A DNA stretch of 64,000 nucleotides from Rhodamnia argentea (Eukaryota > Streptophyta > Magnoliopsida > Myrtales > Myrtaceae). Position numbers and translations under genes: made by a program. The notes below the pieces were generated by a model. It did not search any database, was not told the origin of the DNA, and saw nothing but the letters and a program-made list of their open reading frames with translations. Positions 1 through 12,403 of the stretch are shown here, piece after piece; position 1 is the stretch's first letter, and each line of letters opens with the position of its first letter. The stretch lies in the NCBI RefSeq assembly GCF_020921035.1, contig NC_063151.1, forward strand, positions 30,138,934 through 30,202,933, read 5' to 3'.

Positions 1-2731
1 AGATCGCATGAGAAAAGATGGATATGGTAACGTAAGAAAAGCAACTTCACCTCTATGATTGTTGCATGAAGATGACACTTCAAAGCGTGCATCTCTGTTA
101 AGGGGATCTGGTTCCACTCCAAGACTTCTTGAAGTTAGCAGTGTAATATGTGTTTTCTCTGCTTTTTGTTCTTCACCTACCAATACAGGCTGTAGAGTCG
201 CCCCAGAAGAGTTACTGGATGCAAATGGAGTCATGCTGAAGGAATCGTCCATTGGATCAGAAATCTCCACATAATGGTTCGTGGTAATCATTTCATCTGC
301 ACTGAACCCAAAGGATGCTCTATAGGCTTCTATTTCGTCAGCATCCTGCATGGGACTTCTATTGTTTTGCCAATTCTGGTATCCACTGCTGCCATTATAA
401 GCGACATCTGAATCCTTGGAAACACTTAATCTGCCACCAGTATGAGGGAATGGAGGATTATGATCAAGATAAAATTCAGCAAATGTAGCCGGGCAGAAGA
501 AATTAGTATCGTGTGTGACTGCAGAGCCGCTTGCATTGTCTTGCTCATATAACCGATCAGAACCCCTTCCCGGATACTTCCCACGTTGAGGAGAAGCCAA
601 TGGGTCCCACTGCGGAGGGAACTCCCTTTCTGCAAAAGATGATGATAACCCACCACTGGATATCCTCGAAACGGGTGATCGCATACTACTGGAAGGGCTT
701 TCAGGGCAAAGTGGATAATTTGCCTGAAGATCGTTCCCAGCAAGGTAACTGCTCCTATCGGCACCTTTGAGGCCCCTTGAAGATGAAAGAAACTGTGCAT
801 AAGGAACATCCGGTGAGGAGGGTGTGGTTAAATGGGCCAACTCTGGCGGAGGAGTGAAGGGAGCAGTTGATGGCTCAGTTGTAAAGGTTGAGAAAACAGG
901 AGGAGAAACAAGTTGTGTTTCATGAGCGTAGGGCCCCGTGGCAAACATTGTGGATGAAGGGCCACCAGGTGAGTTGGCTGATAAAGATAAGAAACTACTA
1001 GGTGATTGAGCTGTTGAAGGGAGAGCAGAGTTTGTAAAGGATGCTGGTGAAGAAGGAGGTGCAAGAAGAGAGGGAACTAGTGCTGTCCCTTGGTTAGCCA
1101 ACACAATGGCTTGAGGTCTGTTTGGCTGGTTTGCTGCAGCATTTCCCTCTGGAATACGAGATGCAGGAACTATACGTTTTCCACCTTTCTGAGAACCAAA
1201 ACAAGAAAAAGCACCGAGGCATCCTCCCCATCTTTTTCGCTGTTCAACATGTCAGAAATTAAGTATCTCAGATTTCTCAACATCAATATATTCGGAATTG
1301 AAGAAAACTGATATCAATGCAGAGGAAAGAAGGGCCAACTCTAAAGAGTTTCCTTCTGTTACTAAAGTAGGCTCAGCTATAAGTATCAGACCTGATGAGG
1401 TTTGTGTTGTTAATAGACAAGAACTTCTTTTGTTAGTGTACTTCAAGAACATGAGCAGTAAAGGACTTGAAAGTTTTTTCGACAAGTGAAAAGGTGCTGC
1501 TGCCGAAGGCAGTACCAAAATGATATACACACAGGCTGCTCTTTGTTTGATTGACAAGATTTATGACGAGTCTATAAATAAAGTTTGTAGCGAGACAAGC
1601 GCAGAAGATTTTCTCAATAAACTTTGTGGGGAACCAGAAAATAAATTGTTTTCCAAAACATCTTGAATAACACAGCCTGCTAAAAATTCCATTCTTAGTG
1701 CTATATCCTCATCCATAAGCATCACGTACAGATATTCCTGTAGTGGAATCAGAAGTCCATATAGTAACAAGATTAACAATCAAACACCGTCGAATATTGG
1801 TAAAACGTTGCTACTCATGCTGCTTAATAATGCACAATTTTAACAAGCACTTCTCTCATGGAATTTCATCTCTTACGAAATGTTTTATATGATGCTTCAC
1901 ATAACAACAAGAAGCAGCTTTTCTACCGACCACACCTATGCTTTGAAGTAACCTTCATGTCTGAAAATGAAAAACCAGAGGCTGGACAGAAGCTGAACGA
2001 CAATATGTTTTTAACTCCTTAAGGGGTCCATAGAATTCCTATCATCATTTGACTCTTAAATCCCTACCCAATCATTGCCAGAAAAAGGAACAAGTAAGCT
2101 TTGATGGAGAAGGTGTTGCTATCTGAGAATTGTATATATCACTTGTTCAAAATCATCTAACTTGCACTTGAACAAGATTAAGGAACGCTGAATAATTGAG
2201 ACTTGAGTTTCATAAAACAGCAGTGCCCAGCTCCAATTTCTTACCCAATTGGCCTATTCCACTGGATCTGAAGATAACAACTCCACAGCAGGAGTCAATA
2301 TCTGATTCATACGAGGGTACTCCGTCTTCATCACGACTAAGAGGCAGACCCATGTTATGCACACAAGCTTCTTCATGAAAAGGAAAGAACAGTCGAGTAA
2401 AGAAAACTAAGTGGACATTTCCTCTCAACTTTACTTCTTGCAGCTGTAAACTCCAAGTTCGATCACTGATTAGCGTTTTTCCGAACTATCAACTCAATGG
2501 TCTGAGAACCAGATCTAAGGCAACATTGCACATGCTTGGACCCGTAAAACAGTGAGCAAGATTAAGCACCCCGAGAAAAACCCAACCCAGATCTGACGCA
2601 TATAGCCAATGCAATGCGACAACAACAAACGATCGAAAAAGACATCAACTTTCTCAAAAAGAAGAAGAATGCTCAAACGTACGTACCCGTTCTTGCTGCT
2701 GTTGAGGAATTCTAATCTGCTCGGAACCCAT
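1..2731 (-). CDS. At1g76660-like proline/serine-rich protein (partial, C-terminus beyond window)
   Basis: Two coding exons are visible. Exon 1 is 2731-2687 (15 codons, MGSEQIRIPQQQQER, then a GTACGT donor). Exon 2 starts at 1239 after a TTGAACAG acceptor and stays open to base 1, about 413 codons, so the C-terminus lies outside the window. The junction is phase 0 and gives an ...RRKRWGGCLG start. Exon 2 carries the hallmarks of the plant family of uncharacterised protein At1g76660: a basic RKRWGGC patch, SCFGSQKGGKRIVPASRIPE, LAPPSSPASFTNSALPS, GPYAHETQLVSPPVFS, TEPSTAPFTPPPELAHLT, then FGFSADE. The protein is rich in Pro and Ser, with no membrane segment or known enzyme domain. Relatives are often labelled hydroxyproline-rich glycoprotein, but I see no signal peptide, so a wall location is doubtful. 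The function is unknown. The intron of about 1.45 kb is long for so short a first exon. The family assignment is strong from memory; the first exon is less certain. Confidence 0.85.
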
Positions 2732-5700
2732 CCCACCCACTCACTCAGTCACACGGTAACTGGACTCACTGACTCGCTCGATCGAGGTGCAATTACGGCA
2801 CGTCCTTTTATCTGCTTAACAGCACAAAAAAGAAAGAAAAGTACTTGCTTTCGCTTGCAGCAGCAGCAGCTGCTACCGCTATGGCGAAGCCATCTTCGAG
2901 CTCCTCGCGGAGTTGGGCTTAGCTCGAGAATCGCTTCATGGGTTTTGTGAATGGGTTACAGACACACATCAACGCACGAGATCCTTCGCTTAAAGGCTCA
3001 AACAAGAAGCAGACGTGGAGCGGATTTTGCCTCAAAGAGCAACGGGGGAAAAAGAAAGGGGAGAGAGATCGAAGAAAGAGCGTGGGCTAGAGTACGACGA
3101 TGTTGCGAAGATGAAAACGGGGACCGTCATGGAAAGGAAAGACTGATGGAAGTAACAACATCAAAAGACAAAAGCTAAAGGGACTGCAAGTGTGCGACGG
3201 GGAAAGCAGAAGATGGAGAGATTTTCTTTTGTAGTTTTCTCTCAATCTTTCCCTTTCCTTCATTCCCCTCATTTTTCTCTTCTTGGTTTTTTCTTAACGC
3301 GTATATAATTATCGTGGAACTAGAAAAAAAAAAAGGTCCAAAAAGACAATAAGCCAAAATATTAGATAAATTTTCCTTTCTATTCTTTCCAAAATTACCT
3401 TCACAAAATAATACAAGAAAATTAATATTCAAATTCGATCCACGGCTTAGCGCATATGTCAACACTTCTAGAGTAGAATTTCTGACCAAAAGTTAATTTC
3501 TATAGCACAAATGTCGCTATGCGCGACCTTTCCTCAAGAAAGCCACCAAAAAAAATATATATATCCCTTTTCTTTTATAAGGTAACTCGATTTATTTTTT
3601 CATATGTTTATTCAATTTTATACATGCGATTGCGCGGGCATTGTTCAATTGCTGTGATTGCCTGAACACCGAACTTTTAAGTAATAGTCTCGCTTTAATT
3701 GTTTTGAAGAAATTTATTCATCACGCCAAAGAGGCGATATGTTAGAAATTGTATCCATGCGCCTTAAGTATTGACATGACATGCTCATTAAAGCCATCAA
3801 GAGTAACGACTTAAAAGTGATGAGCTCTAAATATCGCATATAATAAGAAGTGGCTATTAAAATCAATCCTATCCGACAGAAAAACAAATTAATCCTACGT
3901 AATCATGCCAAACCTAACGAGAAATAGGAGTTCCATGAAGCGAGGATAGACTTATGATCGAACCAACCTCGTTTGACAATGTTTAAATTACCAAGCTTGT
4001 GTCTATGTACAAAAGAAAAGGACTGTATTTTTAACTGCTTGAACTTTTAAATTAATTATTAAGGTTGTCCCCGTTAAAAAAACAAATTCTAAATGCATCC
4101 CTTAAATGAAATCTATCGAGTTTTTCTACACACGGTTCCCCTTATAACGAAATGAGAATCATACTATTCTAAGCACATAACGTTAATCAAAATGTCATAT
4201 TTCGGGTGTCTAGTAAGTTTCATGAACGAGAAGCACAATCGAAAATACAAACTTGCTCACAAAAAAATATAAATCTTTAACGTCGTTACGCAGAAATACA
4301 TCTTTTGATTAGACGATGCACATATAGGTTATCAATCTTCATGCCATTCTTATATTTACCGCATAATTTATACCCACGGGACTTCATGATCTTACTAATA
4401 TATCCTTTATCCGTTTGAAAGACCAGAAGTGGAAAGGTGGGCTACGTCTAGATATAAACATAGAGCAACATGAAGTAGGCGTCTTTTGTATGGTCCCCTT
4501 AGTCTAGGATGGGCTGTCTCAAGCTCCAGTATCCAAGGCTAGTATCCAAGGCTAGACCTAATGTCGGAACCTCGATAAAACCTAGGAACTCCTGAACATG
4601 TCTCTCATTTTGGGTTGATTTCGTGTTTCCATATGCATGAGAATAGCATAGGGTATAACCATGATTGGATCTCTCATCATCTACGACGGTTGATCCATGC
4701 ACGTGGCAAAAGCTCCCCTCCTTCTATTTTTTATTTTTTAAGTTTGTAACTTCAACTCCATACAATGCTTCTTTACTTAGCAAATAACCCGAAATCTAGA
4801 ACTCCCAAGAGCTGCCATACATGTGGCAGCTAAAGCTTAAAAGAACAAGGTCATGCACTCAAATGTCACAATACCACAACTATGTTGTACCATGAAATCC
4901 GCCATATCAAATCTTCCATCGAATGCGCCCAAGTTTATTTGGAACGATGGGTCATTTATCTATTTCTGTTTATTGAGAAAAAAGAAGCCGAAAGCCATAA
5001 CTGAAATTGAAAAAGAAAAACAAAGGAAAGAATAAAAAATCCATGGCCATTTGGCTGCCTAGTCGAACATGAACACGCAAATACAAGTTCGAGCCGTGTC
5101 GTTAAAAGATATCTGACCAGTTCGTGATTCAAGTAATAACATGCACTTTATTATGTAAAGAGACTTCCCAACTTTTGACATTGTCGGTGGGATTGCGATT
5201 CTGGGCTCGTCAATTTTGGACCGATTCCGAGTGGATAGAGTAAGTACGAATCAGGAATGCGATTTCTTCTTATGGTAAAGTCCAGAGGGGCATCTACACC
5301 GGTCTGCCCCTTCATCTTTTTCCTTTCCAAGAAGGAAAAGTAAGCCAAGAGAGAGAGAGAGAGAGGGGGAAAAAAAAAAAAAACCATCGCCATAAAAAAT
5401 AAGCTACAATAAAACTAGTGGGCCTAAAGCTGACTACGAAGAGGAGCTTATGGGCCTTGTGGAGCCCATTCATTTCATAATCGAAGAATGTATATGAATG
5501 GCATTGTTGGCCCAAGAGATGGTGTTTGGGCCGAGTAGTGTTAGTCGAGGCCCATAAGAACAACAAAACCGTTTACTAGCGGGTAATTTGGCCCTCCACA
5601 ATCCCAAGAAAACCGAGGCTGCCTTTAGTTCAGCATTCCCAAGAGGCTTTAGAAAAATGCAAAATAGTTTAAGCTGAGGGGCTTTGGGAAAATGTTGAGT

Positions 5701-6461
5701 CATATTTAGCCTCACCCCATCGTAATCTGCCCAAAGTACAACAGGTCTTCGAGTAATTTAATTAATTTAATTCAGTAGGAAGTGAATATGAAAATACACT
5801 TAGTTTGAGAATTAAAATAAGCTTAGTTGTGGCAAATAAAGAGGCATAAATCATCTGACGTTTGAATGTGCGCCGAGTAACAAAATTGCGACACATGGCA
5901 AATAAAAAGGCAAAGTGAAGCGTGACATGACGAGCATTGCATTGTCCAACATTTTGTCTAATAGATTTACTCGATTCTTGTAACTCAGTGCATAGTCGAT
6001 TATCTAATTATCAAACTAATTACATCGTGATGTTCTTATAAATGACGACAGCTTAAGCATTTCGAGAAGCTAAATTGCGACGCTGAACGTGCTTTGCATA
6101 CTTGTAAATCTCTTTCACTTTAATACCAGAGTTTTCAAGGTGGTATAAGAGTTCCGATCCGATGTCGTCGCACATTTTTAATCGGTCGTTATTCATATGA
6201 AAATGTAAAATGAAAATGAAAATGTAAATTCTAATCCATCCTTCGTGTTGAAGACCTGTGCTTCCCTTTGTCAATTGTCTGTACCACCCACGGGCCACCA
6301 TCGTGATTCAACCATGAGCAAAGGGTCCATCGCTCGTGTCCTTTTATCTCAATCGAGTGTACTTTAATACGAAACCCAACAGAAAAAAAGAAAGAAATCA
6401 AAGGAAATCCCCTCTCCCCCCCTTTTTTTTCCTCTTTTGTCCAAGTCACGCAAGCAACTTA
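2732..6461. other. Intergenic spacer upstream of the At1g76660-like gene
   Basis: No convincing gene is visible here. About 2732-3300 is the likely 5'-UTR and promoter of the minus-strand gene ending at 2731. It is followed by AT-rich DNA with many stops in all frames. A short GA microsatellite lies at 5348-5365, and a cluster of GGCCCA/TGGGCC motifs at 5418-5555 is listed separately. The reading frames of 60-100 codons found here resemble nothing I know and have no codon bias. Confidence 0.6.
5418..5555. promoter_or_regulatory. Cluster of site II-like GGCCCA/TGGGCC motifs without an obvious gene
   Basis: About six TGGGCC, GGCCCA or GAGCCCA motifs occur within some 140 bases. In plants such site II elements bind TCP factors and sit close to start sites of housekeeping and cell-cycle genes. 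Here no gene begins nearby on either strand. It may be an orphan promoter, the remains of a retroelement promoter, or chance enrichment. Confidence 0.35.
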
Positions 6462-6747
6462 GGTGAGCATGACAATATTTTTGGAGTAGAATTTTTACTA
6501 CAAAAATACTTTTGAAATAGAAATTTATTTGGTAACGTAACTTTTGGAGCAGAAACCCGCTTAATTACATAACTTGAAGCATTTTTTTGGCTCCGAAAGT
6601 AATTTTCGAACCACCTGAAAAAAGTACCAAAAAAAAAAAAAAATACTTCTCTCCAAAAATAGAAAAATCAACTTTTGCTTAGAAACAGAAATAAAAAAAT
6701 TAACTTACCGTCAGAAATTGATTTTTAGACCAGAAGCGTGTGCGACC
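6462..6747. mobile_element. Degraded Tourist-like (PIF/Harbinger) MITE
   Basis: This AT-rich segment of 286 bases is flanked on both sides by TTA (6459-6461 and 6748-6750), the 3-bp target duplication typical of PIF/Harbinger elements. The ends are imperfect inverted repeats: GGTGAGCATGACA on the left against GGTCGCACACGCT read inwards from the right. The interior has repeated GGAGCAGAAAC / AGAAACAGAAA motifs like those in the better preserved MITE at 59861-60295, suggesting an older relative. It has no coding capacity. Confidence 0.55.
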
Positions 6748-6750
6748 TTA

Positions 6751-9571
6751 ATTACACATGACAACAAATTGGTGGGCTCTCCACTCTTCTCTTCCTTCCT
6801 TCCCTTTTTGCAATTAATTTGATTACGCCATATTTATTACCATAATTTCCGATCGTGGCATTTCTTCGGGTATTTACTTTGTTGCTCGACATCGTTACAT
6901 CCAGATTCTTTTAAACTCGCTGGAAAGAGCTCGAAGCTTACATTTTGCCACCGCAACCAGAAGCGAAACCCGGCCATTCACCCGGACGATTAGCGATTCA
7001 AGAAGGTCGACGCTTCCTGCGCATCAAAATCACATCGAGATCGAGATCTATAATCCAATCCCAATCCTGTAACCACTCCGATCAATCAAAGGGACAATTC
7101 GGGGTCGATCCTTATGGTGGGAGCGGGAGATAGGGTGGGGCTCATACGCACGCGACCAAGACCCACGACACGGCACGAGGCCAAAGCGAGAGTGTCGGCA
7201 GAGGCAGAGCATCTCAAGATTGTTATTCTTTTTTTTCCTCGAGATTGTTTGTTGCCAAGTCAAATTTCTTGGTCAGTCCCCACGATGCTCTTCGGCCCAT
7301 CATTGCTCGTATAAACCCCAAAAAGACAGAAATAAAAAGAAAAGGCCCCGCCTTTAATATCTTCAAAAGGAGATATATTCCGCAGAGCTCGGCCTCGGCT
7401 GTCGGTGCAACAGGACTTCTCGAAAGCGATATTTCCACTGTTCCTCAGTTTTCCCTCCGCCCCAAAACAAAGTTGTTTGATTAAGACGATGATTGCCATT
7501 TATTCTTTCTATAACAACAACAAACCATTATTTTTCTCTAATTTAATTTAGGTTAGGGGAGGCGGGACACGTGGATGTAAGCAGTTGTTGATGGCTTACT
7601 GATAATTCTTTCAAAAAGTATTTCCCTAAAGAATAATTCCTCCTTTTTCTTTTTTCTGTTTTGAGGCATTTTTTAATACCCTTTTTAACGATGAGGAAAC
7701 CAACCTTAAATAGGGCCAACTCGAGCTCCCGAAATACTTTTTCGGACCATGTGACTTTCTTTTCCTTCTAGGACTTTTTTTTTTCCTTTTGGGTCCTATT
7801 TTCTCGTATTCATCGATTATCGTATGTGCTCGTTCCAAGAAAAAAAGGAAGAAATTGGTAAAGCATATAACGGTCGGGTATGTCCCAGACCCGTGTTCAT
7901 AATAATATACAATTGCCTTGTGAAGATTTTAATGGGCTCCATGAAATGTCGTCGATGCTTCTTCGATGGACTCTTCGAAAACAACAGTTCCGCCTTCACT
8001 TCGCGCATCTGGAAGATTCGTTTAAGAATCGTTTGATTTTTCTTGGTTAACTTTTAGGGTTCGCAAATTTTTAATGCGGTATCGAAGTTAGATGTCATCC
8101 CTCTGGCGTGCGTATCCGTCCCACCGATCGAATTTCACGCGCCGTTCCTAATCCGACTTGCACGCGAGAGAGGTATTTTTCCTTGCATCTAATAACTTGG
8201 GACTATTGAAAAGGAATTGTCGAACGTGCATGGATAGTAAAAACAAAAAAAAAAAGGACAAAAAGACAGAGAAAGAAGAAACCAAAGAAATGTCATTGAT
8301 TGAAGGTGGACCGTCTTGTAGTTTCACCAGATTTGAACACATTTAGACAAGCGGACAAGTAGGCCGTATAAACTGTTGCTTTCTATGTCGGTTGCGCCAA
8401 TATTCCAATGAGAAATATAAAAAAATAAATAAAATAAATAGAAAATGGAGGGAAGCACTAACAATCACGTCGAATTAGAGAAAACAAAATGGTCAAATTT
8501 CCAGCTGCCGGGACATGCCAACAACCGATCTCTTTGTCCTTTCTCTACCGACCCTTTCCGCCCCGCTGGATTCCTTATCGTTTCTCCTTTCCTCTCTCAC
8601 TACCATACATCCATTTCGTTTATTTCTCTAATCATGTTTTATATTTAATATTTCGGTTGACACAAAAAAAAAATGACCATTTTTTCTTTTTTTTTTGTTA
8701 TAATCGATAAGTAATAGACTTAGTCGACAAAAACAGAGTCTGGTGAATAACAAAAGTCATGGACACGAATATACGTGTAACTGGCGAGCAATAATATTTC
8801 TGAATTCAAGCATTGCTACATATCGGTTATTTTTTACGAGTAGCAATATTTTCGAGCTTAAACGTTGTTAGATATCAGTTATATGGGAAGAAGAAGTCAT
8901 TGGTATCAATATCGATGCACAATTGATGAGAGCAAGTTATTTGGGAATGAAGTCATTGAACTTCGGCGGGTAATTGATTAGTGGCGATATTTTTCGCAAG
9001 ATTGTTTCTAGATAATAGGAGTCTGAGAAGTTATTTATTTATTTCAATCGGATAACCTTGATTTGTAAGCCTTGATTGTAGGCTACTAAATAGCCATGTC
9101 ATGCTCTTTGTAAAATCCATCTCAAATCAATCAAAGAATTCAACATTTTTGCAAGTTTATCTTTGTTTTCGCAAGTTAAATATCTTTCAATTCTGGTACT
9201 TTAGTCGTAGTTTCAGATCTGTGTTGGTTGTATTTCTACCATTGCAATTTGTCACATATTAACTTTTGGCGAAGTGTTTTGTTCTTTGTTGAATTAAGTT
9301 CCAACGAAGTGTATTTATTAGCGAGAGCACCTGAGAAGCTCGACACCATTGCCCGGGGAGATCGAAGAATGAACATGTTAGGAGTGCGGGGCGTCAACGC
9401 CAAGTTCGAACCAACAATCTCCCCTTAGTGTTATGTTTACTCTGACAGATACTATCAATGCCAAGTTCGAACCAACAATCCCCCTTTAGTGTTATGTTTA
9501 CTCCCACTTAATCCAGATATCTCATGAACAAATTTGGGACCCACCAATCTATCGTCGACTCCGATATCATC
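6751..9571. other. Intergenic spacer
   Basis: No gene is supported. The DNA is AT-rich with poly-A/poly-T runs. The portion from about 9050 to 9571 reads like leader or internal sequence of the decayed LTR element whose 160-bp LTR is at 9572-9731, including a near-duplicate 48-bp block at 9395-9503. Short open frames around 7100-7500 lack start context and bias. Confidence 0.5.
9395..9503. repeat. Imperfect direct duplication of a 48-bp block
   Basis: The block at 9395-9442 recurs at 9456-9503 with a few differences. Both copies contain GCCAAGTTCGAACCAACAAT followed by TTAGTGTTATGTTTACTC. The offset is 61 bases. It lies in what looks like internal sequence of a decayed LTR element, so it is probably an element-internal tandem duplication. 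Confidence 0.7.
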
Positions 9572-9731
9572 TGTTGAAAGCATGCGGGGAGATCGCTAAG
9601 AGGAGTCAAGTCCGAGCTCGTCAACATATCCAGTTAAATTCACTCAAAAGCTTAAGCTTGAATTATAGGTCAACTTTGATATATTAATTGTTCTACATCA
9701 CACAAAGTCTTTAATATGGGACTTCTCAACA
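9572..9731 (-). mobile_element. Short LTR (about 160 bp) of a fossil LTR retroelement, TRIM- or Copia-like
   Basis: Read on the minus strand, this segment starts TGTTGAGAAGTCCCATATTA and ends GCATGCTTTCAACA, so its ends form the perfect 6-bp inverted pair TGTTGA/TCAACA expected of an LTR. It is followed at once by GATGATATCGGAGTC, which resembles the tRNA-Met primer site TGGTATCAGAGCC. Such an LTR opening and the AAGCTTAAGCTTTTGAGTG stretch are common in short plant LTRs. I did not find the partner LTR. The element is broken and old. Confidence 0.6.
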
Positions 9732-10843
9732 CCAACTTACATATGCATCTCAATAGAACCTTTGGTGAAAGATCTTTCATTGACATCATTTTCAGCGAAA
9801 CAATATCAATTTTTTTTTTTTGGCAATTACGATGGTCCTGCCCTCGACTCTTATATGTCAAGACGTCAGGAGGAAAATGATCTTCTTGTGAGTGCATCAG
9901 TTTCTTCTTCCGGTAAAACGTGGGTATGTCCAAATTGGCATGTGTTAAAAGATCAACGGTTTGAGTTCTGGATAAATATTCCACGTGATTAATGGATCTA
10001 GCCATGTTTCTAATAACAACGAGGGTGGGGCGAGCAGAGATCCATGTCGATAAAAGCGAAGTCCTTACTTTCGAGAGAAATGAACGCACTAAAAAAATTG
10101 CACAAATATAGTTTCTTTTCTCAGTTCCTCAGGAAAATTCGGGCAACCAAGACGGAAAAAAAAAATGCCGAAACGAATACGAACGCATTGCGCGAAGCGA
10201 AGTCGTTAACGAAGGACAAGCGCGCACCATTACACGATCACAATGCAAGGTGGTCAATCACATCTCGGGTTACTCCGTTCGAAACGAAAACTCGCGTATC
10301 GTCTTTTCCCACCCGAGGAACAACCGAGAGCAGATGTACCTAAGTCAATTCGGAAACAACAATATTGTTGTCCTAAATGGGTGTATGTTTCGGTTGGACT
10401 TTGGTGGCAATGTTTGATGTAATATGATGGGTGATCAATGACCTAACGCCTCTCACCCACTCCCCCTTGTACACGCACTGCATGGACGCTATTCTTGCTA
10501 AGGCTTGTGAAAATCTGTCGAAGCTTCATCTCCAGCGCTTAACCAATCTAGAATTATGACTTTTGATAAGTTCTTATCTGGTCGTTCATTTGATTTTTCT
10601 TTTCTTTTAATGGGATGGCGTCGTTGAAGGAGACCTCTCAGTGCAACTATGTCGATCTGTTCGACCCTTCTTTTTTATAATGATTTTCTCAGTTCGTGAG
10701 ACCCACTGCAGCACAATTCTGTGCAGGAGAGGCCAGAGCACTGAATGCACAGAGTTAATACCATTTTGAACACAGCAAGCAAAAAAAAAAAAAAAAATAG
10801 TTTCACCAGCTCTGGTTGGATCTGACCATATATATACGTTTAC

Positions 10844-10851
<8 letters not shown>

Positions 10852-10879
<28 letters not shown>
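10852..10879. repeat. (ATGT)n microsatellite
   Basis: About seven uninterrupted ATGT units follow a short TA tract. It is probably length-variable between individuals. Confidence 0.9.
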
Positions 10880-11654
10880 CAATTGGAACAAAAATATTGA
10901 TTGTGGAAATATCTTTCGCCACCGAGAAAATAACAAGAAAAGAACGGAAGAAATCGATCATGGTATGCAAGGATCGAAGCAAAACTTTGAATTTTGGTGG
11001 AATGTCGACAAAATAATTTAAATTATGGGCGTTTCGGAAACTTAAACGAGCTATAATTGTGTCAAACGAGGTTAAATATATGGATGAATATGTTCTCGAT
11101 AGTCGCCGGTAGCCGGCCATCAAATGGAAAAAAAAAAGGGGGAAGAGAAAGAAAACAAAAAAGAGAAAAAGAAAAGAATAATTCAAAGATTATTAAGATA
11201 AACATAAAAAATTATGTATGTCAGCACCGGACAGATAAACTGAATTGACCAAAAAAAAAAAAGAGTTTATGATTGAATTAGCATAATTGTAGTAGGTTTT
11301 AGACTTTTTTTTTTTAGTAATTTTTTCCAAGATAATCCACTTCTCCCATTTTACAAACAAGGAGTAACATTTGGTGAATTACAATTTTTGTCTTGTTTCA
11401 CCAACCGACGGTATCCAAAATTAGACATTGACAAGAACTGGCAGCGACTGTCTCTGGATGTTCCAAGTTCCACCGACGAGCGTTGGACGTGGGTAATTTC
11501 CACGGAAGTCAAATGAGATCAATTCCCCTCGGATTATTATTTAAAAAAAAACAAAAGAAACATAAAAATATAAAATTTTACCCTACTACGACTGATCCGT
11601 AGCTCGGGGGTAGAATTTGCAGGACCCTGTATCCAAGGAATTTGCAAAAAAAAA

Positions 11655-11655
<1 letters not shown>

Positions 11656-11686
<31 letters not shown>
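11656..11686. repeat. (CT)n microsatellite
   Basis: An uninterrupted CT dinucleotide run of about 15 units in the spacer upstream of the cellulose synthase gene. Confidence 0.9.
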
Positions 11687-11687
<1 letters not shown>

Positions 11688-12362
11688 GTTTTTCCATGAA
11701 AATGGTGAAGCAAGCCTTTCTAGGTTGGCATCGTAGAAATCTGCATCTGCTTATTTACAGAGACCAATCATTGGGTCGAGCTCGCATCTGCTTAAAATAA
11801 AGCGCATCATCGCTAGCCAACCCTTCTTCTTGGTCGAGATGAAAGGAACAGAGATTAAAAAAAAAACGAGAGAAAGTAAAAGTCGCATAAAAAAAGAAAA
11901 GGAAAAGAAAGTCAATGAAATCGAGCCAGAGCCAGAGACACAGAGAGAGTATAGAAAGCAACGTACAAAATCATGTGGGTGGTGGGGTCGAAGTGGAGGG
12001 GAACATCAAGAAAAGAAATCAAGAAGCCCGAAAAAGAAAAATTAATAATACAGCTAGCAGACCGTTCAGCGACGTGACCGCCTAAAATCCACATGTGTTC
12101 TCTCCCTCGCTCCCTCTCTGTTTTCCATTTAATTATTTGATTAACGAATTAATCTTGATTAGCTGAGTGTATCAGATCTTTTGCTGTCTAATCGATTCCT
12201 CCATTCTTTTTTTTTTTAACCTTTCCAATTTGTTAATTTTCACCACCCCGAAGAGAGTGAAATGCCGTTCCGGAAGTACCTTTCTGTCTGGAGCTTCAAC
12301 AGTTGGAGATCATTAACTCGTAAGGTGGTGGCAACGTTAACGTCTCCCTGTTGACGTGTAAA

Positions 12363-12365
<3 letters not shown>

Positions 12366-12400
<35 letters not shown>
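12366..12400. repeat. (GA)n microsatellite upstream of CESA
   Basis: An uninterrupted GA run of about 17 units followed by a G tract, some 850 bases before the CESA start codon. Confidence 0.9.

Positions 12401-12403
<3 letters not shown>

Noticed and set aside
4525-4556. Doubled GTATCCAAGGCTA near 4530
   Set aside because: A single 14-bp tandem duplication without further context; common by chance or slippage.
9670-10089. A 139-codon minus-strand frame
   Set aside because: Its end overlaps the 160-bp LTR and no part resembles a known protein; likely chance in AT-rich DNA.
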